Below are positions 36,370-43,843 of a stretch of DNA of 64,000 nt, in pieces (position 1 is the stretch's first letter; every line of letters starts with the position of its first letter). The stretch is from positions 61,394 through 125,393 of the forward strand of contig DEAD01000016.1 of assembly GCA_002346645.1 (NCBI GenBank), read 5' to 3'. The DNA comes from Dehalococcoidia bacterium UBA2991 (lineage in GTDB: Bacteria > Chloroflexota > Dehalococcoidia > Tepidiformales > Tepidiformaceae). The notes beneath the pieces were generated by a model. It had not been told where the DNA came from. It did not search any database and saw nothing but the letters and a program-made list of their open reading frames with translations. Both the position numbers and the translations under genes were made by a program.

Positions 36370-37257
36370 CTAGAAGAACGGATCATGCCACCGAGGTGTG
36401 ACCACATTTAAAGTTAGCCAGACTGTTCCCGCTCCTAGGGCCAGCACCATCAAGTCAGGCAATAGGCGAAGTGGGTATAGCGTTATCGTTGCTCTGGAGA
36501 AGGCAGACCAGTTTGTGAATCCCCAAAGCACTGCTGCTGCTAAAACGCCCAGGAGCAATCCCCCGATGTGCCCCCCCATCGAGATGCCTGGTATCGCGAG
36601 CGAAATAACGATGTTGATAAGCAGGAAACCGAGTACCCCCGAGTCCTGACGGTCTAAGCGGAAGGTCCGTTCTGCCACGACAACTGCTCCACCCAACCCA
36701 AACACTGCACCTGATGCCCCTGCCGTTGCCACTCGCAATCCCGGATCTAAGACCAGTGCTCCTAGAGAACCTCCCAGCAGGGCTACGCTATAGATCATTA
36801 GCAATCTCAACCCACCGATTGCTGGTTCTAGCGTTCGCCCTAGCCACCACAGCACTAGCATGTTCATACCTAAGTGCAGCAGGCCGTAGTGCAAAAACCC
36901 TGAGGTCACTAGCCGCCAGTAGTCACCGTTATCCACGGATGGTCCATGTAGCGCGAAGTCTCTGTGAACTGTGGTGACCTCTCCTCCCCAGAGCGATATA
37001 TCTCCAGTGGCTGCGACTACAACGAACCAAACCAAGACGTTTAGACCTATCAGTGTGGGGGTTACCACTAAAGGCGTCCGCGCTCCTACTGACCACTGGC
37101 GCGTTCTGTTCATGCCCGACTTCACGCAATCCGGACATTGGAATCCCACTGCGGCGGAAACCATGCATTGGGTGCAAATAGGCTGCTCACAGTGTTGGCA
37201 ACGGACTGCCGTCTCACGCCTTGGGTGGCGGTAGCATGGGGCGAAGTTAGTGCTCAT
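36370..37257 (-). CDS. Rhomboid-family intramembrane serine protease with N-terminal zinc domain
   Basis: 295 aa. Residues 1-45 form a B-box-like zinc-binding domain (CYRHPRRETAVRCQHC, then CTQCMV and CPDC). The membrane domain has the catalytic Ser in TAGASGAVFGLGG and the catalytic His in GGHIGGLLLG, plus HLGMNMLVLWWLGRTLE with the helix-2 His/Asn. Six to seven hydrophobic segments are visible. Cleaves transmembrane substrates; the target is unknown. TATACT lies exactly 6 nt upstream of the ATG, so the mRNA may be leaderless. Confidence 0.92.
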   Translation of the reverse strand: MSTNFAPCYRHPRRETAVRCQHCEQPICTQCMVSAAVGFQCPDCVKSGMNRTRQWSVGARTPLVVTPTLIGLNVLVWFVVVAATGDISLWGGEVTTVHRDFALHGPSVDNGDYWRLVTSGFLHYGLLHLGMNMLVLWWLGRTLEPAIGGLRLLMIYSVALLGGSLGALVLDPGLRVATAGASGAVFGLGGAVVVAERTFRLDRQDSGVLGFLLINIVISLAIPGISMGGHIGGLLLGVLAAAVLWGFTNWSAFSRATITLYPLRLLPDLMVLALGAGTVWLTLNVVTPRWHDPFF

Positions 37258-37269
37258 AGTGTGAGTATA
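37258..37269 (-). promoter_or_regulatory. Candidate leaderless promoter -10 box for the rhomboid gene
   Basis: On the reverse strand TATACT (37269-37264) is followed by 6 nt (CACACT) and the ATG at 37257. No Shine-Dalgarno sequence is present. Confidence 0.45.
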
Positions 37270-37352
37270 GGGAGCCTTCCAGGGTCACCTTGGAGTTGAG
37301 CAGCCCTTGCCCTTAATCTTCGGGGCGTAGCTGGCACTTAGGAGGGGTCTTC

Positions 37353-38309
37353 ATGGAAGTTCCTGCACCGGCCGCATTCCAAGAGTGGTTGCGGGGTCTC
37401 CATGGATATGAGGAGGCGGTGGTGCTTGGGCTTCGGTTCGTTGAAGGCGGAGCTTCTAATGTCATTCTTCGAACTTCTCTTGAAAATGCGCCCCTCCCTG
37501 CCGTTCTTCTACGCCTGGAGCGTGATCGAGGGATTTTTGAGCCATACGACGTTATTGGAGAAGCGGCGTTGTTGCGACGTCTCGCCTTCTCCGACATTCC
37601 TGTTCCCGCTGTAATAGGTGAGGAGCCCAAGGCAGATGTATTAGGCGCTCCCTTCATTGTGCTGGAGTGGGTTGATGCGCCCCACATGGGCATGGCCGGC
37701 CCGGAAGCAAATTTCAATGCCTATGCTGGGATGGTTGCCCGTATTCACGATCTCGACTGGCAAGGTCTGGGGTTGGATGAAGTGTTGCCTGTTCCGGCTT
37801 CCTCCGCGGAAGCAACGCGTTTGGGGCTAGAAGTGATTGAAAGACGCATGGGGCGCTTTCCAGGTGCGGATGCTCCTATTCTTCGACGGGCCCTCGATCT
37901 GCTGCTACAGGAAGCTCCTGAGGGATCACCTATCAGCTTCTGCCAAGGCGACATTAACGTCTTCAACTATCTCTTCCGGGAGGGTGATGTGGTCTCTGTC
38001 GTTGATTGGGAGCAGGCCCATCTAGGAGATTTGCGAAATGATGTGGGTCAGATATTGGCACTGGGTCACCTCAAGGGTGCTCCATTCGGCCCCGTGCGGG
38101 ACCAGTTTTTCCTGCAGGCGTATGAGCAGAAACGGGCTACCGGGGAACTTACTAGTATGGAGTTCTTCCGTGCCCGGTGGCTCTTCGAGCTAGGTGTTAT
38201 CTACCACGGGTGGCGTGCTTTCAACGACGATCTTCCCTGGTACACGTGGGACCACTTAGTTGAACTTCTTGGGCTGGCTCTGGATGAGGTAACTCCCTCT
38301 CTGTCTTGA
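37353..38309 (+). CDS. Aminoglycoside-phosphotransferase/choline-kinase-like phosphotransferase
   Basis: 318 aa, protein-kinase-like fold. The N-lobe shows FVEGGASNVILRT and AVLLRLERDRGIFEPYDVIG-type residues, with the phosphate-binding Arg where a Lys is usual. The catalytic loop reads CQGDINVFNYLF: the Asp and Asn are kept, but the usual His is Gln. VVSVVDWEQAHLGD is the metal-binding Asp motif. Relatives act on small alcohols or acyl-CoA-linked substrates; resistance is not implied. A clear AGGAGGGG precedes the ATG. Confidence 0.8.
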   Translation: MEVPAPAAFQEWLRGLHGYEEAVVLGLRFVEGGASNVILRTSLENAPLPAVLLRLERDRGIFEPYDVIGEAALLRRLAFSDIPVPAVIGEEPKADVLGAPFIVLEWVDAPHMGMAGPEANFNAYAGMVARIHDLDWQGLGLDEVLPVPASSAEATRLGLEVIERRMGRFPGADAPILRRALDLLLQEAPEGSPISFCQGDINVFNYLFREGDVVSVVDWEQAHLGDLRNDVGQILALGHLKGAPFGPVRDQFFLQAYEQKRATGELTSMEFFRARWLFELGVIYHGWRAFNDDLPWYTWDHLVELLGLALDEVTPSLS

Positions 38310-38322
38310 AAGGACAAAGTCG

Positions 38323-38339
38323 TTAACAGGCCATTAATG
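38323..38339 (+). promoter_or_regulatory. Candidate Pho box upstream of pstC
   Basis: TTAACA-GGCCA-TTAATG: two TTAACA-like hexamers 11 bp apart, the geometry of PhoP-binding direct repeats in Gram-positive bacteria. It lies about 120 bp before pstC. A further TTAACT is at 38393-38398, not in the same 11-bp register. A possible extended -10 (TGCATACT, about 38406-38413) lies downstream. Confidence 0.4.
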
Positions 38340-38460
38340 CTTCCTCCATATTTTCGGCGTGCGTGGTCTCTTTGGATTGCCCCTTCGGCCTATTAACTAA
38401 AGCGCTGCATACTCGCATCGGGGTAAGGGATCTGTGCGCTGAACCCGTGGGAGGTCTTGG

Positions 38461-39408
38461 GTGGCCTTAGCAAACACCACGGACAGCACGGGCCTTTCTC
38501 ACCAAATGCGCAAGCGGCCGTTCCGTCGCCCTGGCGAAAATCTCATCATGGTTGCGCTTGTGCTCTGCGCAGCCGTTTCCATTGCCACTACGTTTGCCAT
38601 CGTCTTTGTCCTATTTGCTGATGCGATAGGGTTTTTTCGAGAGGTTTCCTTTTGGCACTTTTTCAACTTTGCCAACGATTGGCAGACACTCTTTGATCCC
38701 CGCAGTTTCGGGGTTTGGGAACTCGTCGCCGGCACCGTAAATGTCACTCTCTGGTCGATGGTGATCGCACTTCCTCTCGGCCTTGCTGCTGCCATCTACC
38801 TCAGCGAGTACGCTCATCCCCAGACACGGCGCTTCCTCAAGCCGCTGCTTGAACTGTTGGCTGGAGTGCCTACCGTGGTCTACGCGTACTTCGCCCTAAC
38901 ATTCATCTCCGACGATATTTTGTTACCGCTATTCGGCGAAAACATTTCGTTTTTCAACTCTCTTTCCGCCAGCGTGATGCTTGCAGTAATGATTCTTCCG
39001 ACGATTGCTTCAGTATCGGAGGACGCGATGGCCAGCGTACCTCGCGATTTGCGCGAGGCTGCTTATGGGCTCGGTGCTACCCGCCTCGAGGTCGCCTTTC
39101 GCGTGGTTTTCCCGGCAGCGATCTCTGGCATTATGGCCGCGATCCTTCTCGCTATAGCTCGGGTTATTGGCGAGACGATGATTGTTGCAGTCGCGGCAGG
39201 TTCTACGCCCAACCTAACTCTTTGGCCGCACGAGAGTATCCAAACCATGACGGGCTATATGCTCCAAGTGGCTCTTGGTGATGCTGCTCGTGGAACTACC
39301 GATTACACCTCTCTCTTTGCCGTAGGTGCCCTCCTCTTCGTCATGACATTTGCGCTCAATGTGGCAGCCCAGATCATCGTCCGGCGCTTCCGAGAGGCCT
39401 ACGAATAA
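38461..39408 (+). CDS. pstC: Phosphate ABC transporter permease PstC
   Basis: One of two membrane subunits of the high-affinity phosphate importer, 315 aa, GTG start with GGGAGG upstream. Six hydrophobic segments. The FADAIGFFREVSFWHFF periplasmic part, LLELLAGVPTVVYAYFAL, and the EAA loop LREAAYGLGATRLEVAFRVVFPAA are typical. The stop overlaps the pstA start by 1 nt. No pstS (binding protein) gene precedes it. Confidence 0.94.
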   Translation: MALANTTDSTGLSHQMRKRPFRRPGENLIMVALVLCAAVSIATTFAIVFVLFADAIGFFREVSFWHFFNFANDWQTLFDPRSFGVWELVAGTVNVTLWSMVIALPLGLAAAIYLSEYAHPQTRRFLKPLLELLAGVPTVVYAYFALTFISDDILLPLFGENISFFNSLSASVMLAVMILPTIASVSEDAMASVPRDLREAAYGLGATRLEVAFRVVFPAAISGIMAAILLAIARVIGETMIVAVAAGSTPNLTLWPHESIQTMTGYMLQVALGDAARGTTDYTSLFAVGALLFVMTFALNVAAQIIVRRFREAYE

Positions 39409-40313
39409 TGAGTTTCGTGGAAGCTACCCCAGATGCCATCACTCTTCGCGCAGAAGGGAGGGTTGCGAGGCGACAGGCTTGGTCGCGAGCCTCGCGGTGG
39501 ATTCTCCTTGGAGCTACAGGGGTGGGCTTGGTCGTCCTCGTTATCCTCGGAATAGACAACGCTATTGTTGGCATTCCCTCGCTCGACTGGGACTTTCTTT
39601 CCAGCTATCCGTCGCGGAAAGCCGAAATTGCAGGGATTCGCTCTTCGATTTTCGGCTCTGTTTGGGTTTTGGTGTTTACGGTGGCCTTTGCCATTCCAGT
39701 AGCAGTGGGCTCTGCCATCTGGATGGAGGAATTTGCTCCTCAGAACGCTATTCTTACCACTGTCCGTCTGAATATAGCGAACCTTGCCGGTGTCCCTAGC
39801 ATCATCTACGGCATTCTCGGGCTGGCGGTATTTGTTCGCCTAATGGAATTAGGACCTAGCATTCTGGCAGGTGCACTCACCTTAGCCCTCATGATTCTGC
39901 CTATGACGGTCATTACCTCTGTAGAGGCAATCAATCAGGTTCCCCCCAGCATTCGTGAGGGTTCGTTAGCTCTAGGTGCTACCAGGTGGCAGACGGTTTG
40001 GTACCACGTTCTTCCCGGCGCTATGCCCGGAATAATGACCGGCACTATTCTTGCCGTAGCTCGGGCGGCTGGCGAGACTGCTGCCCTAATTATGATTGGC
40101 GCTTTTACCTTTATCGCCTTCGATCCCGCGCTAAGTTTCAGTGGCCTGCTAGATTCCTTCACTACGTTGCCGATCCAGGTCTACAACTGGACATTGCGTC
40201 CCCAAACTGAATTCCGTGCTAATGCGGCTGCCGGAATCATTGTTCTCATGATTGCCGTCATAGGACTTAACGCCCTTGCGCTTGTGGTCCGCGATCGGTT
40301 ACGCCAAAGCTGA
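39408..40313 (+). CDS. pstA: Phosphate ABC transporter permease PstA
   Basis: Second permease subunit, 301 aa. SIFGSVWVLVFTVAFAIPVAVGSAIWMEEFAP, NLAGVPSIIYGILGLAVFVR and the EAA loop IREGSLALGATRWQTVWYHVLPGAMPG mark it as PstA. Six transmembrane segments are predicted. It overlaps pstC by 1 nt and is followed by pstB after 23 nt. Confidence 0.94.
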   Translation: MSFVEATPDAITLRAEGRVARRQAWSRASRWILLGATGVGLVVLVILGIDNAIVGIPSLDWDFLSSYPSRKAEIAGIRSSIFGSVWVLVFTVAFAIPVAVGSAIWMEEFAPQNAILTTVRLNIANLAGVPSIIYGILGLAVFVRLMELGPSILAGALTLALMILPMTVITSVEAINQVPPSIREGSLALGATRWQTVWYHVLPGAMPGIMTGTILAVARAAGETAALIMIGAFTFIAFDPALSFSGLLDSFTTLPIQVYNWTLRPQTEFRANAAAGIIVLMIAVIGLNALALVVRDRLRQS

Positions 40314-40336
40314 TGGTAGTAGGATAGGAGTCCCCA

Positions 40337-41212
40337 GTGTCCATTCGTGTTCGATCAACTAACCCTACTGACGACGAGGCGCGAGAGGCCCTGCAAGGTA
40401 GACCTGCAGAGGAACATGTGCCGTCCCACAACATCACCAAGCCTGAGGGTGAGCCGGCCTTCTCGATTTCGGACCTGAATTTTTGGTATGGGACGAAGCA
40501 GGCCTTGACTAATGTTGGCCTGGATATTCCTCGCAAGAAGGTTACGGCCCTTATTGGGCCTTCTGGCTGCGGTAAGAGCACCCTTCTGCGTTGCCTTAAC
40601 CGGATGAATGACCTTATTCCTGGAGTAACTATCGAGGGGAATGTCAGGTATCGCAGTGCAGATATTTACGGGCCTGGTGTCGATCCCGTGGAGGTCCGGC
40701 GCAGGATTGGAATGGTCTTCCAGAAGCCAAATCCATTCCCCAAATCCATTTATGAAAACGTTGCATTCGGAGCACGGGTAAATGGCTTTCGAGGCAATTT
40801 GGATGACCTCGTAGAAGGCTCTTTGCAGCGTGCTGCGCTCTGGGACGAGGTGAAGGGTGACCTCAAGCAGTCAGGGTTGGCTCTTTCAGGGGGGCAACAG
40901 CAGCGGCTTTGTATCGCCCGGGCTCTAGCAAACAATCCTGATGTCATCCTAATGGACGAACCTTGTTCAGCTCTCGACCCCATCGCCACTCTTAAAATTG
41001 AGGACCTTATAAGGGAACTTTCGACTGACTACACAATCGTTGTGGTCACCCACAACATGCAGCAGGCTGCGCGGGTTTCTGACTACACCGCATTTATGCT
41101 CACTGACGAAGAAATTACAGGGCAGCTTATAGAGTATGCTCCAACTGAAATGATGTTCACCCAGCCTGGCGATCAGCGCACCGAGGATTACATCAGCGGA
41201 CGGTTTGGCTAG
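40337..41212 (+). CDS. pstB: Phosphate ABC transporter ATP-binding protein PstB
   Basis: ATPase subunit, 291 aa, GTG start. The N-terminal ~35 residues are a non-conserved polar extension. The Walker A motif is ALIGPSGCGKSTLLRCLNRM, the Q-loop FQKPNPFPKSIYENVAFG, the signature ALSGGQQQRLCIARALA and Walker B VILMDEPCSALDPIAT, the last being characteristic of PstB. It is followed by phoU after 10 nt. Confidence 0.96.
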   Translation: MSIRVRSTNPTDDEAREALQGRPAEEHVPSHNITKPEGEPAFSISDLNFWYGTKQALTNVGLDIPRKKVTALIGPSGCGKSTLLRCLNRMNDLIPGVTIEGNVRYRSADIYGPGVDPVEVRRRIGMVFQKPNPFPKSIYENVAFGARVNGFRGNLDDLVEGSLQRAALWDEVKGDLKQSGLALSGGQQQRLCIARALANNPDVILMDEPCSALDPIATLKIEDLIRELSTDYTIVVVTHNMQQAARVSDYTAFMLTDEEITGQLIEYAPTEMMFTQPGDQRTEDYISGRFG

Positions 41213-41222
41213 GGGGTGCTTC

Positions 41223-41891
41223 TTGACTAGAGAGCTTTTTCAAAAAGAGCTAACTGATCTGCAGGATGATGTTTTGATCCTGGGCTCCATGGCCGAGAAG
41301 GCCGTGGTGGATAGTGTGGAGGCCCTCCGTTCTGCTGATCTTGAATGGGCCCAGCGTATCATCGACGAAGATGCAGCCATCAATAAGAAGCGCTTTGACA
41401 TCGAAGAGCGTGCTCTTTTCGTAATTGCTTCTCAGCAGCCACTTGCCAGCGACCTGCGCTCAATAATTAGCGCCCTGATGATAATCACCGACCTGGAACG
41501 TATTGCAGACCACGCTGAGGGCATAGCTAGCATCAATCTACGACTGGGCGAGTCGGAAACCATTCCCCGGCGTCTTGGCTACATCCCTGCTATGGCCGAT
41601 CGCTCAATTGCTATGTTGCGTGACAGCTTGAAGGCCTACGTTGAACGCAATGTAGAGGAGGCGCGTCGTGTCTGCGATGCTGATGATGAAGTGGACCGGC
41701 TCCAGGATGCTGTGTACGACGAGACCTTACGTGGAATGATCGAGGAACCAGCGACGATAGAGCGCAATACCTATTACCTTTGGACTGCCCACAACCTTGA
41801 GCGAATAGCTGATCGTTGTACGAATATCTGTGAACGTGTGATTTTTGTTGTAACCGGAAGGATGGAGGAGATTAACGTCTCCAAGTACTAG
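41223..41891 (+). CDS. phoU: Phosphate-signalling protein PhoU
   Basis: Regulator that links PstSCAB to the phosphate two-component system. The protein is 222 aa from TTG at 41223, chosen because it gives the family N-terminus (TRELFQKELTDLQDDVLILG) and has AGGGGGTG upstream. A longer frame from TTG at 41205 would overlap pstB. It consists of two three-helix bundles with metal-binding repeats ERIADHAEGIA and ERIADRCTNICE. The sensor kinase and PhoB-type regulator are not in the window. Confidence 0.94.
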   Translation: MTRELFQKELTDLQDDVLILGSMAEKAVVDSVEALRSADLEWAQRIIDEDAAINKKRFDIEERALFVIASQQPLASDLRSIISALMIITDLERIADHAEGIASINLRLGESETIPRRLGYIPAMADRSIAMLRDSLKAYVERNVEEARRVCDADDEVDRLQDAVYDETLRGMIEEPATIERNTYYLWTAHNLERIADRCTNICERVIFVVTGRMEEINVSKY

Positions 41892-41932
41892 GGTGCGTTG
41901 CCCATGTGGGCGAGCTAGCTGATACTGAGCGG

Positions 41933-41981
41933 GCCCGCCGGATGGCGGGCTATTCGTCTGCGAGCTAAACGCTTTCGCAGA
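41933..41981 (+). promoter_or_regulatory. Two hairpins in the rplK leader
   Basis: A perfect GCCCGCC/GGCGGGC hairpin with loop GGAT (41933-41950) is followed by a perfect TCTGCGA/TCGCAGA stem (41957-41963/41975-41981). The first may terminate the pst-phoU transcript, though its U-tract is weak. The second is about 25 nt before rplK and could be part of a ribosomal-protein leader. Confidence 0.45.
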
Positions 41982-42004
41982 CACGGCAGAGAGAGCCGAA
42001 ACCT

Positions 42005-42430
42005 ATGGCAAAGAAAGTTCGCGCAACGCTCACCCTCCAAATAGAGGCCGGGAAGGCAAATCCTGCGCCTCCCATTGGTCCTGCCTTAGGGCAACATGGG
42101 GCCAATATCATGGAGTTCTGTAAAGAGTACAACTCCCGCACACAGTCACAGGCTGGGAGCATCATTCCGGCCCAATTAACGATTTATGAGGATCGGTCTT
42201 TCAGCTTTATCCTCAAGACACCCCCTGCCGCCGACCTTCTTCGCAAGGCCGCTGGTGTGGAGAAGGGCGCTGGAGCGTCCAAAATAGAAAAGGCGGGTAC
42301 GGTTACAACCGCAGATATTCGTCGGATTGCCGAAACGAAACTACCTGACCTCAACGCCAACGACATCGAAGCCGCAATGAACATCGTTGCCGGTACTGCC
42401 CGCAGTATGGGCATCGATGTAGAAAATTAG
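42005..42430 (+). CDS. rplK: 50S ribosomal protein L11
   Basis: Binds 23S rRNA at the GTPase-associated centre. The protein is 141 aa. The N-terminal LQIEAGKANPAPPIGPALGQHG and the C-terminal rRNA-binding KTPPAADLLRKAAGVEKGAG are fully typical. secE and nusG, its usual upstream neighbours, are absent; phoU precedes it. rplA follows after 16 nt. Confidence 0.97.
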   Translation: MAKKVRATLTLQIEAGKANPAPPIGPALGQHGANIMEFCKEYNSRTQSQAGSIIPAQLTIYEDRSFSFILKTPPAADLLRKAAGVEKGAGASKIEKAGTVTTADIRRIAETKLPDLNANDIEAAMNIVAGTARSMGIDVEN

Positions 42431-42446
42431 TTCCGGAGAGCTCCCA

Positions 42447-43154
42447 ATGAAGCAAGGCAAGCGGTTTACAACGGCTACGGACAAGATCGATAGCACACAA
42501 AAGTACTCGCCCGACGAGGCGATAGCCCTTGTGAAAGAAACTGCCACTGCCAAGTTTGACGAGACGGTTGAGATGCATCTACTCACTGGCTTGGACCCGC
42601 GTCATGCTGAGCAGCAGATACGGGGTAGCACAGTTCTTCCGCACGGTTTGGGTAAGGAGATAAGAATCCTTGTCTTTACCGAGGGGGAGCCTGCTCGTGA
42701 AGCTCAGCAGGCTGGTGCCGATATCGTTGGCGGTGATGATCTTATTCAGCGTGTGCAGGATGGCTTCATTGACTTTGATACCGCCATCGCTACCCGCGAA
42801 ATGATGGGTAAGGTGGGTGGTCTTGGTCGTATTCTTGGTCCCCGTGGGCTAATGCCTAATCCGCGTTCCGGTACTGTCGTTGCCCCTGAAGATATTGGGC
42901 GTACCGTGACCGAGGCTAAGCGAGGACGAGTCGAGTTTCGCCTTGATCGGCTGGCCAATATCCATGTCTCACTAGGTAAGGCTTCTTTCGATGAGGACAA
43001 GCTGCGCGACAACATGGCTGTTTTCATTGAAGCAATCAATGAGGCTCGACCGGATGTGAAGGGTGTGTTTATTCGCTCGGTCACGCTTACGAGCACTATG
43101 GGCCCTGCTGTTGGCGTCGATGTGAACCAAACGCTGGCTTTGAAACCGGCCTGA
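42447..43154 (+). CDS. rplA: 50S ribosomal protein L1
   Basis: L1-stalk protein and, in many bacteria, translational repressor of its own operon. The protein is 235 aa. It has KFDETVEMHLLTGLDPRHAEQQIRG-type residues, VLPHGLGKEIRILVFTEG, LGRILGPRGLMPNPRSGTV and TSTMGPAVGVD near the end. In most bacteria rplJ-rplL follows; here that pair is on the other strand about 5 kb away. Confidence 0.97.
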   Translation: MKQGKRFTTATDKIDSTQKYSPDEAIALVKETATAKFDETVEMHLLTGLDPRHAEQQIRGSTVLPHGLGKEIRILVFTEGEPAREAQQAGADIVGGDDLIQRVQDGFIDFDTAIATREMMGKVGGLGRILGPRGLMPNPRSGTVVAPEDIGRTVTEAKRGRVEFRLDRLANIHVSLGKASFDEDKLRDNMAVFIEAINEARPDVKGVFIRSVTLTSTMGPAVGVDVNQTLALKPA

Positions 43155-43278
43155 ACCCTTCCCCAGGCTTGGGTTCTCACTACCCATCTGAAAATTGTAG
43201 GGTCAGCTCCGGAAACTTGGTCTGTAACAATAGGTCTTACAAACCACTACCATCCCCAGGAGGGGCAGGAGGTTGGCG

Positions 43279-43842
43279 ATGCCTAGACTTGACGATAGTG
43301 GTGCCGGTTTCGCCGGCATTTATAGCCAGCACCGCGAGCTCTGGGAGGCGTTCCAGGTTCAATGGGGCACTATCTGGGAGTATGGCTCCCTTGAGCCCCG
43401 AATTCGTGACCTAATCCGCATTAAGTCTGCTTCTCTTCACTCCTGCGATTTCTGAGCGCCCGCGCGAACTGCTGCGGCGCAGCAGGATGGTATGGATGAG
43501 AGAATGGTCTCGGCTATACACGACCTCGAGGGGGCGGAGCTGGAACCTCGGGTGATGTTGGCCATGATGTTTGTAGAGCGTTGGGTGAGGGACGATGCTC
43601 GTTCTATCGACGAAACGTTCTTCACAAAGCTACTTGAACATTTCAGTGAGCGTGAACTGGTGGAACTAGCTATTACTACTGGCACTGTAGAGCTTTCTCA
43701 CAAGTTCAACACTGCCTTCGCCGTCATTCCTAGGCATGATGGGGATACCTATGAGGTGGGCACTCCTGGCGCACCTCAGCACATGCGTGATCATCTTTCA
43801 TCCCTTGGAATTAAGTCTCCCCGAGCAAAGGAAGACGACTAA
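43279..43842 (+). CDS. AhpD/carboxymuconolactone-decarboxylase-like protein, probable selenoprotein with in-frame TGA
   Basis: 187 aa when the TGA at 43453-43455 is read as selenocysteine. The ATG at 43279 has AGGAGG 6 nt upstream. The first part (IYSQHRELWEAFQVQWG, then RIRDLIRIKSASLHSCDF) ends at C56-D57-F58-TGA59. In the same frame it continues APARTAAAQQDGMDERMVSAI and a normal family C-terminus. AhpD-like proteins have a redox C-x-x-C followed by an Arg/His and an Ala/Gly-rich helix, so the TGA replaces exactly the second catalytic Cys. A SECIS-like hairpin follows. Standard TGA stops elsewhere in the window exclude a changed code. The alternative is a nonsense-mutated pseudogene, which the intact downstream frame argues against. 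It is directly followed by the acyl-CoA ligase gene. Confidence 0.8.
43453..43492 (+). promoter_or_regulatory. Candidate bacterial SECIS element
   Basis: A perfect 7-bp stem CTGCTGC/GCAGCAG (43469-43475/43479-43485) with loop GGC. The loop begins 20 nt after the TGA, within the roughly 16-37 nt window described for bacterial SECIS elements, and contains the expected G. A weaker lower stem may extend it. Confidence 0.65.
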
Positions 43843-43843
43843 C

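Noticed and set aside
43453..43455. TGA reassigned genome-wide (to Trp or Gly)
   Set aside because: TGA is used as a normal stop elsewhere in the window (for example coaX, nuoM and ychF), so the single in-frame TGA needs a local explanation.
43492..43842. Separate 116-aa gene starting after the TGA
   Set aside because: It would lack the redox cysteines and the N-terminal half of the domain. The same frame continues from 43279, where a good ribosome-binding site exists.
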